From: an uncultured Algibacter sp.
Lineage (GTDB): Bacteria > Bacteroidota > Bacteroidia > Flavobacteriales > Flavobacteriaceae
Direction: 5' to 3'
DNA: 64,000 bases
Assembly (NCBI RefSeq): GCF_947487605.1
Contig: NZ_CANKXK010000010.1
Location: forward strand, 62,001-126,000
In this document: positions 9,002 to 18,391 of the stretch, piece by piece
Layout: each line of letters opens with the position of its first letter
How positions within the stretch are numbered: position 1 is the stretch's first letter
Program-made: the position numbers and the translations under genes
The notes under the pieces: generated by a model
Told to the model about the DNA's origin: nothing
What the model saw: the letters and a program-made list of their open reading frames with translations, nothing else
The model's database searches: none

Positions 9002-10843
9002 ATGAATGTTCATAAAATCACATTAGTTACAATAGTATTTCTTTTTTGGTTTCAAATTATTTGGACTCAAAGTGGTAGTGCAAAGTTATGTGCAAATGCA
9101 GAGCCTTTGTGTAGTTCAAGTGAGTTTTCTTATCCGAATACCTCTGGACTAAATGGAGGAGAACTTGGTCCAAATTATGGTTGCTTGGGTGGGGTGCTTA
9201 ACCCTTCCTGGTTTTATTTTCAAATTGAGCAACCAGGTAGCATGACCTTACAGATAGAACAGAGCAGAACTTTAGGCGGGGGCGCAAATTTGGATGTGGA
9301 TTATATTCTTTACGGGCCTTTCACCAATCCTGTTTCACCTTGTGTCTCAAATTTAACAGCAGCAAATAATGTAGATTGTAGTTATGCTAACGATGTGGTT
9401 GAATTTGCAAATATAGCAAGTACCAATGCAGGCGATTATTTTTTGCTGTTGATTACTAATATTTCAACAGAAACTGGCTTTATTACCGTAACACAAATTG
9501 CTGGTGCTGCAACTATAAATTGTAAATTATTAGACGCTCCTATCGTTTCAAGTAAAGTTGCTTGTCAAGGCGATGTACTTAATTTAGATGCCACTACAGC
9601 CAATGCCGTAAACTATGTGTGGTATCAAGACGATGGTAGTGGTACAAATACCGATGAGCTTATAGTGGGAGCTAATGGTGCCTCCTTAAATGTTACAGAT
9701 ACAAACGTTTATAAAGCAAAAGCTTTTGATGCCAATAATGTGTTTTTAGAAAGTTACGAATTCAATATTGAATTTTATGAAACACCAAATATACCAATAA
9801 GCATTAGTCCTTATGCTGTTTGTGATAATTTTGGTGATAACGATGGTATTTGCGAATTTAATTTTAATAGTAAAGATGTCGAAATATTAAATGGGCGAAA
9901 CCCTTCAGATTTTTTAGTGACTTATTATAATGAAGCGTCTAAAGCTATTCATGGCAACCTAACCGAATCAATAAGCAGTACCTATATTAATAGTTTGCCT
10001 AAAGAACAGATTTGGGTAAGAGTTGAAAATATTTTAACAAACGATATGATCTGTTACGACGTTGGGTCATTTATCATACAAGGCAATCTTTTGCCCGAAG
10101 CAAATCTAGAATCTGATTACCTGTTGTGTTTAAATACGAATGGGACCGAAGAGGTCGTTACACCTCCCATTATAGATACAGGTTTAGATGTGGCTAATTT
10201 CAGTTTTATATGGAGGTTAAACGGAACAATTTTACCACTTGAAACTAGCAGTACATTAGTACCAGTAAGCGGTGGTGATTATAGTGTTGAGGTAACCAAT
10301 AGAATAACAACTTGTACCAACATATTTAATAGAACAGTATATACAAGCGAACCACCTATGGTAAATGCTGAAGTGGTATCGTATGCGTTTATAGAAGATA
10401 ATGTTGTTGAAGTTACAGCCACAGGCTTGGGGCCACAAGTATATACGTATCGTATAGATGAAGAACCTTGGCAAATGGATAATATTTTTAGAAATGTCCC
10501 TTTAGGCGAACATACTATTACGGTAAAAGATTTAGAAGGCTGTGGGCAAACTGAAAAAACTATTATGGTTATGGATTATCCCAAATATTTTACGCCAAAT
10601 GGAGATGGGGATAATGAAACATGGAATATTGCAGGCATATCAAATCAGATGCAGGCTAGAATACTCATTTTTGATAGGTATGGTAAATTATTAAAACAGT
10701 TAAGTCCTAATGGCAAGGGGTGGGATGGAACCTTTAATGGTGTTTTAATGCCAACAAGCGATTATTGGTTTAATTTAGTTTATACCGAACCTAAAGACGG
10801 TAGTTTAAGAACCTTTAAAGCGCATTTCACACTTAAACGATAG
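9002..10843 (+). CDS. T9SS type B sorting-domain (gliding-motility-like) protein
   Basis: A 613-aa secreted protein with a signal peptide (VFLFWFQIIWTQ). After an N-terminal domain rich in Cys and Asn around residues 25-180, immunoglobulin/PKD-like beta domains follow. The end carries YFTPNGDGDNETWNI through YWFNLVYTE, the type B (CHU_C-like) T9SS sorting domain found on large surface proteins of gliding Bacteroidota. No enzyme motif is visible. It stands alone: a palindromic terminator precedes it and the minus-strand regulator gene follows convergently. No AraR-type operator is present, so it may not belong to the arabinose regulon. Confidence 0.85.
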   Translation: MNVHKITLVTIVFLFWFQIIWTQSGSAKLCANAEPLCSSSEFSYPNTSGLNGGELGPNYGCLGGVLNPSWFYFQIEQPGSMTLQIEQSRTLGGGANLDVDYILYGPFTNPVSPCVSNLTAANNVDCSYANDVVEFANIASTNAGDYFLLLITNISTETGFITVTQIAGAATINCKLLDAPIVSSKVACQGDVLNLDATTANAVNYVWYQDDGSGTNTDELIVGANGASLNVTDTNVYKAKAFDANNVFLESYEFNIEFYETPNIPISISPYAVCDNFGDNDGICEFNFNSKDVEILNGRNPSDFLVTYYNEASKAIHGNLTESISSTYINSLPKEQIWVRVENILTNDMICYDVGSFIIQGNLLPEANLESDYLLCLNTNGTEEVVTPPIIDTGLDVANFSFIWRLNGTILPLETSSTLVPVSGGDYSVEVTNRITTCTNIFNRTVYTSEPPMVNAEVVSYAFIEDNVVEVTATGLGPQVYTYRIDEEPWQMDNIFRNVPLGEHTITVKDLEGCGQTEKTIMVMDYPKYFTPNGDGDNETWNIAGISNQMQARILIFDRYGKLLKQLSPNGKGWDGTFNGVLMPTSDYWFNLVYTEPKDGSLRTFKAHFTLKR

Positions 10844-10892
10844 ATAAGTGGTTTTTGTTAATTGATTTTTATAATTTAAGTCAGGATAGATT

Positions 10893-11606
10893 TTATAATT
10901 TAAGATAAAAGTTATCCGTTAATTTAGCGTTGTATTTTTCTCCATCAAACATATAAAGAAAAGAGCCTTTGGTTGAAGAGCTCATATCTTTCTCGTTTAA
11001 TTTGATAAGGATATCCATGCTGTTTATTTTATTTATAAAATTTCTTTTGTCAAGTGGCTTATCCAAAATAGCTTCATATAATTTTTGAAGCTGTAGCATC
11101 GTAAACTTTTCAGGTAATAAATTAAAACCAATAGGCACTATAGAGGTTCTTCTTCTTAATCTTTTAAGACCTTTGTCAAGCATTTTGTCGTGGTCAAAAA
11201 TCAATTTAGGCACTTCAGCTATACTATGCCAACTAGCATTGTAATTTTCAATGAGCTCTTCATTATGCCTTTCAATATCTATTAAGGCATAATAAGAAAC
11301 AGAAAGTGTACGCTCTACAGGGTCTCTATCTATTTCGCTGTAAGTGTAAAACTGTTCCATATATATATCGTGTACACCAGTAAGTGTATAAAGAATTCTT
11401 GAAGCAGCTTCATCAAGAGTTTCATTTACTTTTAAAAAGCCACCAATTAAAGACCATTTGCCTCTTTCGGGTTCAAAATCTCTTTTAATTAAAAGAATTT
11501 TTAAGCCTTCTTCATCAAATCCAAAAATAATACAGTCAATTGCAAGCATTACTTTGTCTTCTTTGGTGTAACTATTTAGCATAGAGGTTCTATTTAACGT
11601 TAGCAT
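10893..11606 (-). CDS. araR: AraR-type Nudix-fold transcriptional regulator
   Basis: A 237-aa regulator of the NrtR/AraR type: an N-terminal Nudix-fold effector domain joined to a C-terminal winged helix (about residues 155-230). The Nudix box is recognisable (G56, E62, R70, G77), but the three glutamates that bind catalytic metal are Ile71, Thr74 and Leu75, so hydrolysis is not expected and the domain should be a sugar sensor. In Bacteroides the AraR regulator of this architecture represses L-arabinose genes and is released by L-arabinose. The araB-araD-araA operon in the same window and seven matching palindromes support the same role here. The gene is on the minus strand, with operator 4 about 110 bases upstream, allowing autoregulation. 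ATG 11606 is used; ATG 11582 is a possible alternative. Confidence 0.88.
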   Translation of the reverse strand: MLTLNRTSMLNSYTKEDKVMLAIDCIIFGFDEEGLKILLIKRDFEPERGKWSLIGGFLKVNETLDEAASRILYTLTGVHDIYMEQFYTYSEIDRDPVERTLSVSYYALIDIERHNEELIENYNASWHSIAEVPKLIFDHDKMLDKGLKRLRRRTSIVPIGFNLLPEKFTMLQLQKLYEAILDKPLDKRNFINKINSMDILIKLNEKDMSSSTKGSFLYMFDGEKYNAKLTDNFYLKL

Positions 11607-11715
11607 ATAAATATATTAAAGTTTACGGAAGTACGGTAGTTTTTTGATATTTAACTTTTTAAATCGTACTTTTTGTTAAAAAAATTGTTGTTATAAAAAA
11701 AAATGATATCTTTAC

Positions 11716-11734
11716 ACGTGTAAATATAACACTT
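11716..11734 (+). promoter_or_regulatory. AraR-type operator 4 (between araR and beta-repeat gene)
   Basis: ACGTGT-AAATATA-ACACTT; the first half-site differs from consensus by one base. It lies between the divergent araR (start 11606) and the plus-strand gene at 11816. A TATCTTTA stretch directly precedes it on the plus strand. It could control both genes. Confidence 0.72.
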
Positions 11735-11815
11735 ATTAATTTTATTCAAAATTTTTCTTTAAATATAGAATTGAAATTAATTAAAATAGCTTATTAAAAT
11801 ATAAAATTAAAAATC

Positions 11816-13084
11816 ATGAAAAAAAATTACACATTTTTATTATTAATTATGTCTGTTGTGGGCTTTACTGCTTTTGGACAAGCTACTCGCACTTGGGATG
11901 GTGGAGGAGCTAATAACAATTGGAGTACAGCAGCTAACTGGAGTGATGATACTGTTCCAGTTGCTGGTGATACAGCAGTTTTAAATGCAGATGTAACAAT
12001 GGATGTTGATGCTACTGTAGAGTTGCTTTCTGTTACAGCTAATACTACATTGTCAGGTTCTGGTACGTTAACTATTGATACTACAGGGAATGCTACAAAT
12101 CATGCGTCAGGAATTTTAGTAACTGGAGCTGACTTAGTAATTAGTGCGCCTTTAGTTATTGTTAATACGGATGGGCAAAGAGTTAAAGTAGAAATAGCTA
12201 GTGGTGCAGCTGGTACCATTTCTTTCTCTGGAGCAGTAACTCATTCAAATGATGTAGATCATGGATCTGGAGATGATGCTTCAAGTAAAATTTCTTACTC
12301 TGGTTCTCTAACTACTGCGAATAATTTTCGTATTGGAGGTAATGTTGAGCTTGCTACTGGGTTTGATGGTTCTGCAGCAACGGATGATGTTCAATTATTT
12401 TCAGGTAAGTTAGATATTGCTGGTACCGATATTGTTCTTGCTGATTTAGGGTTTTCGGAATATGAAGGAAGAGCTAATAGTTCTGCAGTTTTAGAGTTTA
12501 ATGTTGCAAATACTTTAGATACACCTATACGTGTTTTTGCTGGAAAAAACTTAACTCTTAATGTTAATACTAACCAAACGGCAAATACGAATACTCTTGA
12601 TGTTCAAGGAAATCTTGTTATAGCAATTACAAATGGTTCAGATCTTTCTTTTTCAAATTCAAGCGGAAAAGATTGGACAGGAGGTACTGTTACTATTACA
12701 GGAGCAACTTATGATGGCTCTAAGGTTAGTAATGTTAAATTTGGTTCTAATGATACTGACTTAACTGTAGATCAGTTAGCTTTAATCTCAATGGATGGAT
12801 ACACGGGTACTACAATTAATGCAAGTGGTTTTTTAGTGCAAGGTAACACGCTTTCGGTTGATAAGTTTGTTAATGAAAGCGCAAAAAGAATATCTTATCC
12901 ATCTTTCGTAGATGCTAATATTACATTTTCTAAAACTATACAAACTGTAAAACTAGTTAATATTTCTGGTCAACTTATTAGAGAAAAAAATAATGCATCA
13001 AGTTTAGACGTTTCAAGTTTAAAATCTGGATTATATTTCTTAGTACTTGATAATGCTAAAGTTGAGAAGTTTGTGAAGAAATAG
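11816..13084 (+). CDS. Beta-repeat surface protein, paralog of 7573-8889
   Basis: A 422-aa secreted protein with a signal peptide (FLLLIMSVVGFTAFGQ) almost identical to that of its paralog. The mature part starts with TRTWDGGGANNNWSTAANW, a sequence style of passenger-associated beta-helix repeats, followed by Gly/Ser/Thr/Asn-rich beta strands and SSGKDWTGGTVTITG near residue 285. The C-terminus resembles a sorting tail (LVNISGQLIR ... SLKSGLYFLVL) but the YPNP start is degraded to YPSF. No catalytic residues are recognised. An AraR-type operator precedes it and a strong terminator follows, so it is a single-gene unit co-regulated with the SusCD genes. A glycan-binding surface protein is the most economical guess. 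Confidence 0.8.
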   Translation: MKKNYTFLLLIMSVVGFTAFGQATRTWDGGGANNNWSTAANWSDDTVPVAGDTAVLNADVTMDVDATVELLSVTANTTLSGSGTLTIDTTGNATNHASGILVTGADLVISAPLVIVNTDGQRVKVEIASGAAGTISFSGAVTHSNDVDHGSGDDASSKISYSGSLTTANNFRIGGNVELATGFDGSAATDDVQLFSGKLDIAGTDIVLADLGFSEYEGRANSSAVLEFNVANTLDTPIRVFAGKNLTLNVNTNQTANTNTLDVQGNLVIAITNGSDLSFSNSSGKDWTGGTVTITGATYDGSKVSNVKFGSNDTDLTVDQLALISMDGYTGTTINASGFLVQGNTLSVDKFVNESAKRISYPSFVDANITFSKTIQTVKLVNISGQLIREKNNASSLDVSSLKSGLYFLVLDNAKVEKFVKK

Positions 13085-13127
13085 AATTTTCTTTATTGAG
13101 AATACAAATTATTTCGTAAAAAAGCAT

Positions 13128-13172
13128 AAATGCAACATGTCTATAGTTTTTAGAACATGTTGCATTTTTTTT
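13128..13172 (+). terminator. Intrinsic terminator
   Basis: A 13-base arm, AAATGCAACATGT (13128-13140), pairs perfectly with 13155-13167 across a 14-base loop and runs into a T tract ending at 13172. It lies 44 bases after the stop of the beta-repeat protein. The strength of the stem argues against the short ORF that overlaps it being a gene. Confidence 0.93.
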
Positions 13173-13439
13173 GGTATTAAAAATATCAGAATGTTTGTTT
13201 TAAGTTATTTCGAATTTATTCCAGAATCTTACATTATAATAACATGTTTTGAGAATCTAAAACAAGTGTTGATGCCATTTGGTTTTTATAAACTGCGAAC
13301 AAGTAAAAAATATTTTAAAACATGAGACAGATATTGCTTGTATTAGTTATAAAATTAATTATCAAATGATTATTTATTGTTAAATTTATATTTAGTCAAC
13401 ATATTATTTGCTTATTTAAAAAAAATTACCGTATTTTAC

Positions 13440-13458
13440 AAGTGTTATATTTACACTT
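13440..13458 (+). promoter_or_regulatory. AraR-type operator 5 (SusC/SusD)
   Basis: AAGTGT-TATATTT-ACACTT, 30 bases before the SusC ATG at 13489. A GTATTTTAC stretch directly before it can serve as the -7 box, so regulator binding would cover the transcription start. This fits repression. Confidence 0.8.
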
Positions 13459-13488
13459 ATCAATTAAATTCAAACTAAACTAAAAAAA

Positions 13489-16400
13489 ATGACAATTAAT
13501 CAATTATTTGATCATGTATTCATGGCACTTAAGAGAAAGCATTTGTTAGTGCTTTTAGCGTGCTTGCTAATGTCACTTAATTCAAGTGCACAAGAATCAA
13601 AAACTGTAACAGGAGTGGTTACCTCTGTAACAGATGGCATGCCATTGCCTGGAGTAAGTATTTTAATAAAAGGGACTAACAAGGGGACCGTTACTGGTTT
13701 TGATGGGGACTTCGTTTTAAAAGTATCCAATTCAGATATACTGGTGTTTTCTTATTTAGGCTATAAAGAGCAAGAGGTAACTGTTGGGAATAGCTCAACA
13801 ATCAATATCATCTTACAAGAGGATTTAAACTCTTTAGAAGAAGTTGTGGTTGTTGGTTATGGTACTGTAAAAAAATCTGATTTAACGGGTTCTGTAGCTA
13901 GTATAAAGGCGGCAGATTTGGTGCAATCAAGGTCAACATCAGCTCTAGAGGCATTGCAAGGAAGAGTTGCTGGGGTGCAGGTAAAGTTGCAGTCTGGAGA
14001 ACCTGGTGGAGCGGTTAATGTAAGTATTAGGGGTGTTAATTCAATTAATGGAGGGTCTACACCGCTTTATGTTATTGATGGTATTCAAATTGATGCCGAT
14101 GAAAGTGATGTAGCAACTTCTACTATAAACAACTCTGGTTCATTTAATCCATTGTCAACATTAGATCCTAATGATATAGAAAGCATAGAGTTTTTAAAAG
14201 ATGCTTCGGCAACAGCTATTTATGGATCTCGTGGTGCTAATGGTGTTATTATTGTAACAACAAAGAGCGGTAAGAGTGGTAAATTCTCTTTTACATTTAG
14301 GTCGTCATTAGGAGTTTCTAATGCGGCTAATGAGATGAACATGCTACGAGCTGAACAATATATAGAACACAGGTTAAGTATAGAGGGAGATACTTCAGAT
14401 TATTTAAATGAAGATGGTTCTTTATTAGATGTATCAGGTTTAACAGAGTATGATTGGGAAGAAGAAGGATTAAGAACTGCGTTTACACAATCGCATGGTG
14501 TATCTATGTCTGGTGGTAATGAGACTACTACATTTTCAGCAAGTGCTGGTTATTATGATGAAGAAGGGCTTCTTATAAATAATGGTTTTGAGCGCCTTAA
14601 TGGTAGAATGAAAGTAGGGCATAAGTTTTCAGATAGATTCAAAGCAGATTTTAATTTGTCTTCAACATATACCAAAACAACAGGTTTTACAGGTTCTGGA
14701 GGATATAGAGGGGTTATGAGAAGTTTATTAATAGCAAACCCTATTCCAGTGCCAAATTCTGATGTTCTTGATGATCAGTTAAATAATTCTCCATTAGATA
14801 GAATTTACGGTGTAGATAGAAATTCTACCTTATCTAGAAATTTAATGTCATTAGCATTAACTTATAATTTTACCGATAAATTTTCATATAAAATATTAGG
14901 AACCAGTAATACTTCTGAATCAAAAGGAGATGAGTTTCATGATCAAACAACGCAGATTGGGCGAGACTTTGGTAGTCGTGGTGTCTTAAGACAAGTTTCT
15001 ACATCTGCTTTATCTGTAACAAATCAATTAAATTACAGTTTCAATATCAATAAAAACAACCGTTTTAAGTTGTTAGCTGCTGGTGAGTTAACTAAGAATG
15101 TTAGAGAAAACTTTCTGTTAGATGTTGGAGGGTTTCCTTTTGAAACTACTGGAATTAATGATATTTTTATTGCAAGTACAGTTTTAGAAAAGGGCACAAA
15201 TCGTGATGTGAGAAATAGAATATCATATCTAGGGAGGTTAAACTATAATTATAAAGGAAAGTATTTCTTTACAGGGTCAATACGTAGAGATGGTTCTGAT
15301 GCTTTAACCGAAAAAAATAGATTTGCAAACTTTCCATCTGCTGCATTAGCGTGGACGGTAAGTAAAGAAAATTTTTTAAAGAACTCTAACGTTATTAGTA
15401 ACCTTAAGTTTAGAGGAGGTTATGGTGTAACAGGTAATGAGCGTATTGAAAGTGGTGTGTCTTTTTCAAGATTTGCAAACGTTATAATAGCGTTGGATAA
15501 TGTTGAAACATTAGGATTAATTCCTGCTAGAGTTTCTAACCCAAATTTAGACTGGGAAATTACCAGTCAATATAATGTTGGTTTGGATTTAGGATTATTT
15601 AATGATAAAATAAATTTAACCATTGATGCCTATAAAAAAACAACAGACGATATGTTGTTAGATAGACCTTTATCCTCACAAACAGGTTATTTTTCTAGAA
15701 TAGAAAATATTGGTAGCTTGGAAAATATAGGTATGGATTTATCTTTGTCAACCTATAACATTACTACCTCTAAATTTTCTTGGAAAACAGATATAACGGT
15801 ATCTCACAATAAAAACGAAGTAACAAGTTTAGGTATTGATGGTAGTATTATTCCAGTAACAGTAGGACGCGCCATAATTCAGGATATAGGTAGAATAGAA
15901 GCTGGTCAGCCTATTGGTTCTATATACGGGTTTGAGTTTGATGGGGTCTATCAATTAGATGATTTTGTTAACGGGGAGTCTGGAGAATTAAAACCTGATG
16001 TAGTAACAGGCTTACAAGATGTAATAAACCCAGGAAGTTTAAAATTTAAAGATCAATTAACTGTAGATACAGATGGTGATGGTATACCAGATGCTGGAGA
16101 TGGCGTTATTAATGATGATGATAAAACTTATATTGGTAATAGCAATCCAGATTTCTTTGGAGGGATCAACAATACATTTAAGTTTGGAAACTTCGATTTT
16201 AATTTCTTTTTAGAATGGCAATACGGAAATGAAATATTTAATCAATCAAGATATAATACAGAGGGGCAAAATTTATGGAACGTAAGACAAGATTTCTATA
16301 ATAACAGATGGACACCAGATAATCCAACTAATGAATACCCTACCATAATACGTAATAATAGTACTTCAAATTATACATCTAGTTATTTTGTTGAAGATGG

Positions 16401-16638
16401 TTCGTACATTAGGTTAGCAAACGCTACTTTAGGATATAATCTACCTACTAAGGTTTTAAATAAAATAGGATTTCAAAGCGCAAGATTGTATGTAACGGGT
16501 ACCAATTTAAAAGTATGGACAAAATATACTGGTTATGACCCTGATGTAAGTAGCAGTAATAGACTATTATCAGGTCTTGATAGAAGTTCTTACCCAAGAG
16601 CAAGAACATTTACATTAGGAATGAATGTGTCGTTTTAA
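13489..16638 (+). CDS. SusC-type TonB-dependent glycan transporter
   Basis: A 1049-aa outer-membrane TonB-dependent receptor that imports oligosaccharides in complex with SusD. Seen: a signal peptide ending in LNSSAQ, a carboxypeptidase-D-regulatory-like domain (TVTGVVTSVTDGMPLPGVSI, about residues 38-115), the SusC signature EEVVVVGYG followed by the plug domain (ALQGRVAGV, VIDGIQ, ASATAIYGSRGANGV), and a long beta barrel ending in aromatic-terminated TLGMNVSF. An alternative ATG at 13522 would give a shorter signal peptide. SusD follows after 22 bases. AraR-type operator 5 lies 30 bases upstream, so the transporter is probably arabinose-induced. No sigma/anti-sigma pair accompanies it. Confidence 0.96.
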   Translation: MTINQLFDHVFMALKRKHLLVLLACLLMSLNSSAQESKTVTGVVTSVTDGMPLPGVSILIKGTNKGTVTGFDGDFVLKVSNSDILVFSYLGYKEQEVTVGNSSTINIILQEDLNSLEEVVVVGYGTVKKSDLTGSVASIKAADLVQSRSTSALEALQGRVAGVQVKLQSGEPGGAVNVSIRGVNSINGGSTPLYVIDGIQIDADESDVATSTINNSGSFNPLSTLDPNDIESIEFLKDASATAIYGSRGANGVIIVTTKSGKSGKFSFTFRSSLGVSNAANEMNMLRAEQYIEHRLSIEGDTSDYLNEDGSLLDVSGLTEYDWEEEGLRTAFTQSHGVSMSGGNETTTFSASAGYYDEEGLLINNGFERLNGRMKVGHKFSDRFKADFNLSSTYTKTTGFTGSGGYRGVMRSLLIANPIPVPNSDVLDDQLNNSPLDRIYGVDRNSTLSRNLMSLALTYNFTDKFSYKILGTSNTSESKGDEFHDQTTQIGRDFGSRGVLRQVSTSALSVTNQLNYSFNINKNNRFKLLAAGELTKNVRENFLLDVGGFPFETTGINDIFIASTVLEKGTNRDVRNRISYLGRLNYNYKGKYFFTGSIRRDGSDALTEKNRFANFPSAALAWTVSKENFLKNSNVISNLKFRGGYGVTGNERIESGVSFSRFANVIIALDNVETLGLIPARVSNPNLDWEITSQYNVGLDLGLFNDKINLTIDAYKKTTDDMLLDRPLSSQTGYFSRIENIGSLENIGMDLSLSTYNITTSKFSWKTDITVSHNKNEVTSLGIDGSIIPVTVGRAIIQDIGRIEAGQPIGSIYGFEFDGVYQLDDFVNGESGELKPDVVTGLQDVINPGSLKFKDQLTVDTDGDGIPDAGDGVINDDDKTYIGNSNPDFFGGINNTFKFGNFDFNFFLEWQYGNEIFNQSRYNTEGQNLWNVRQDFYNNRWTPDNPTNEYPTIIRNNSTSNYTSSYFVEDGSYIRLANATLGYNLPTKVLNKIGFQSARLYVTGTNLKVWTKYTGYDPDVSSSNRLLSGLDRSSYPRARTFTLGMNVSF

Positions 16639-16660
16639 TAAAAAAATAATAAAAAGAAAC

Positions 16661-18322
16661 ATGAAAAAATTAGTTAAATATAGTTGTATTTTGATGCTTG
16701 CTTTCGCAGTTTCATCTTGTGAAGATGTATTAGACGGAAGTCCAGAGTCATTTATAGCTACCGAAACGTTTTATAATAATATTGATGAGGCAGAAATTGC
16801 GCTTAATGGTGCATATTCTGTGATTAACGCAAATAATGTAAATGGGGTAGGTAACAATGATACCTTTGGAGGTAGTTTATATTATGTGTTAAATGGTGGT
16901 ACTGACGAGATGATTGATAGAAATCAAAGTGACAGAGTTCTGAGTTTTTCCACTGCCGCTTATACAGGTGAGGAATCTCAGTTAGTAAATAATTGGTACT
17001 TCTGGTATGCAGGTATTAACGCTGCAAATGTTCTTATAGATAGAGTGCCATTAATGGTTGCTTCTAGTCAAGAAGAGGAAATTAGGAAAAATGAGATTAT
17101 AGCTGAAGCTACGTTTTTAAGAGGAATTTATCATATGTATTTGGCAAAAATGTTTGGTGCCATTCCTGTTAATACAACACCTATAGCAGAACCGAATCAA
17201 GGAAGACAATCATTAGAAATTGTTTATACCCAAATCATTGAAGATTTGCAATATGCTTATAACAATTTAAATGAAACATCGGCAATTTTAGGTAGAGCCA
17301 ATAAATGGGTGGCAGGAGCGTATTTAGCAAAAACATACTGTTATTTAGGTAGTAGTAAAATGAATAATGTAGGCGAAAGTTTAAACTTTGCGCTTAATAG
17401 CTTTCAGTGGGTTGATGCAAATGATATATATACTAAAGCACTTACTATATTAAATAGCCTAGAAACAGAAAGTGGTTATGTTTTGATTGATGAATATGAT
17501 CGATTATTTAGAGAAACCACAGCTGCAGACCAGAGAAAAGAATGTTTTTTAATGGCAGAAGGTACTAATCAAGAAAACCAACAAGCAACAAATTATTGGT
17601 TCCGTATTTTATTAGCTAGAGGAAATGGAGGAACATTTCCATTAGGTGCTGGACCAACAGATTTTGTACCAACAGGAGAATTGTATTTAAAATATGATGA
17701 GGCAGATATTAGAAGAGATCATAACCTAACAAGGGGGTTTGCTAATAACTCTCCTACAGAAATGATAGATGAAGCTCTTTATTATGTCCCATTACCTGTA
17801 AATAATGTTAAGAATGATAGGTTTTATAGCCAAGGAAAATTTAGACAATTACCATATGAAACAAGAGGGTTAGCTAGATTTAACTCAGCAGGTAACTTTC
17901 CACTGTTAAGATTTGCAGATGTTTTATTATTAAAAGCTGAAGCACAGTACTACACAGGAGATGAAACAGGTGCAAGAACTACTATTTCTAAAGTAAGACT
18001 AAGAGCTGCAGGTAATGATGTTGCGGTTAGAGATGCTTTAGATATAGCATATAATAAAGCAGATTTTATTGAAGAACTTTTAGATGAACGTTCAAGAGAA
18101 TTATGTTTTGAATGCCAAAGACGATTTGATTTGGTTAGATTTGGTAGGCATGAGTCTGCTATAGAAGCTCTAGAAATAGGGGTTGGTAAGTGGAATACAG
18201 ATCCTACAATAACAACTCTTAAAGGAAATTGGGTAGGTAACGAATTTAAAATGTGGTTTCCTATACCAAAAACACAAACAGTAATTAATCCTAATTTATT
18301 ACCAAATAACCCTGGGTATTAA
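16661..18322 (+). CDS. SusD/RagB glycan-binding lipoprotein
   Basis: A 553-aa surface lipoprotein that captures the glycan and caps SusC. ATG 16661 is chosen over 16625 because it starts directly with the lipoprotein signal (LMLAFAVSSCEDVLDG). Typical SusD features are present: helical TPR-like region, NNWYFWYAGINAANVLIDR, AEATFLRGIYHMYLAKMFG, LRFADVLLLKAEAQYYTG and the C-terminal FDLVRFGR / MWFPIPKTQTVINPNL pattern. It sits 22 bases after SusC. A terminator-like hairpin at 18338-18380 separates it from the two downstream enzyme candidates. Confidence 0.96.
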   Translation: MKKLVKYSCILMLAFAVSSCEDVLDGSPESFIATETFYNNIDEAEIALNGAYSVINANNVNGVGNNDTFGGSLYYVLNGGTDEMIDRNQSDRVLSFSTAAYTGEESQLVNNWYFWYAGINAANVLIDRVPLMVASSQEEEIRKNEIIAEATFLRGIYHMYLAKMFGAIPVNTTPIAEPNQGRQSLEIVYTQIIEDLQYAYNNLNETSAILGRANKWVAGAYLAKTYCYLGSSKMNNVGESLNFALNSFQWVDANDIYTKALTILNSLETESGYVLIDEYDRLFRETTAADQRKECFLMAEGTNQENQQATNYWFRILLARGNGGTFPLGAGPTDFVPTGELYLKYDEADIRRDHNLTRGFANNSPTEMIDEALYYVPLPVNNVKNDRFYSQGKFRQLPYETRGLARFNSAGNFPLLRFADVLLLKAEAQYYTGDETGARTTISKVRLRAAGNDVAVRDALDIAYNKADFIEELLDERSRELCFECQRRFDLVRFGRHESAIEALEIGVGKWNTDPTITTLKGNWVGNEFKMWFPIPKTQTVINPNLLPNNPGY

Positions 18323-18337
18323 TTAGAACAATAAATT

Positions 18338-18380
18338 AAATGGGCAAGAATAAGTTATATTTATTTCTGCCCATTTTTAT
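18338..18380 (+). terminator. Hairpin with T-rich tail after SusD
   Basis: AAATGGGCA (18338-18346) pairs with TGCCCATTT (18368-18376) and continues into TTTTATAATT. The stem is moderate and the loop 21 bases. It ends only 12 bases before the next start codon, so it may attenuate rather than stop transcription from SusCD into the genes at 18392 and 20693. Confidence 0.65.
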
Positions 18381-18391
18381 AATTATATAAG

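Noticed and set aside
13137-13325. 62-aa open frame after the beta-repeat protein
   Set aside because: Its start lies within the terminator at 13128-13172, it has no domain or plausible signal, and it precedes a promoter region. Judged chance.
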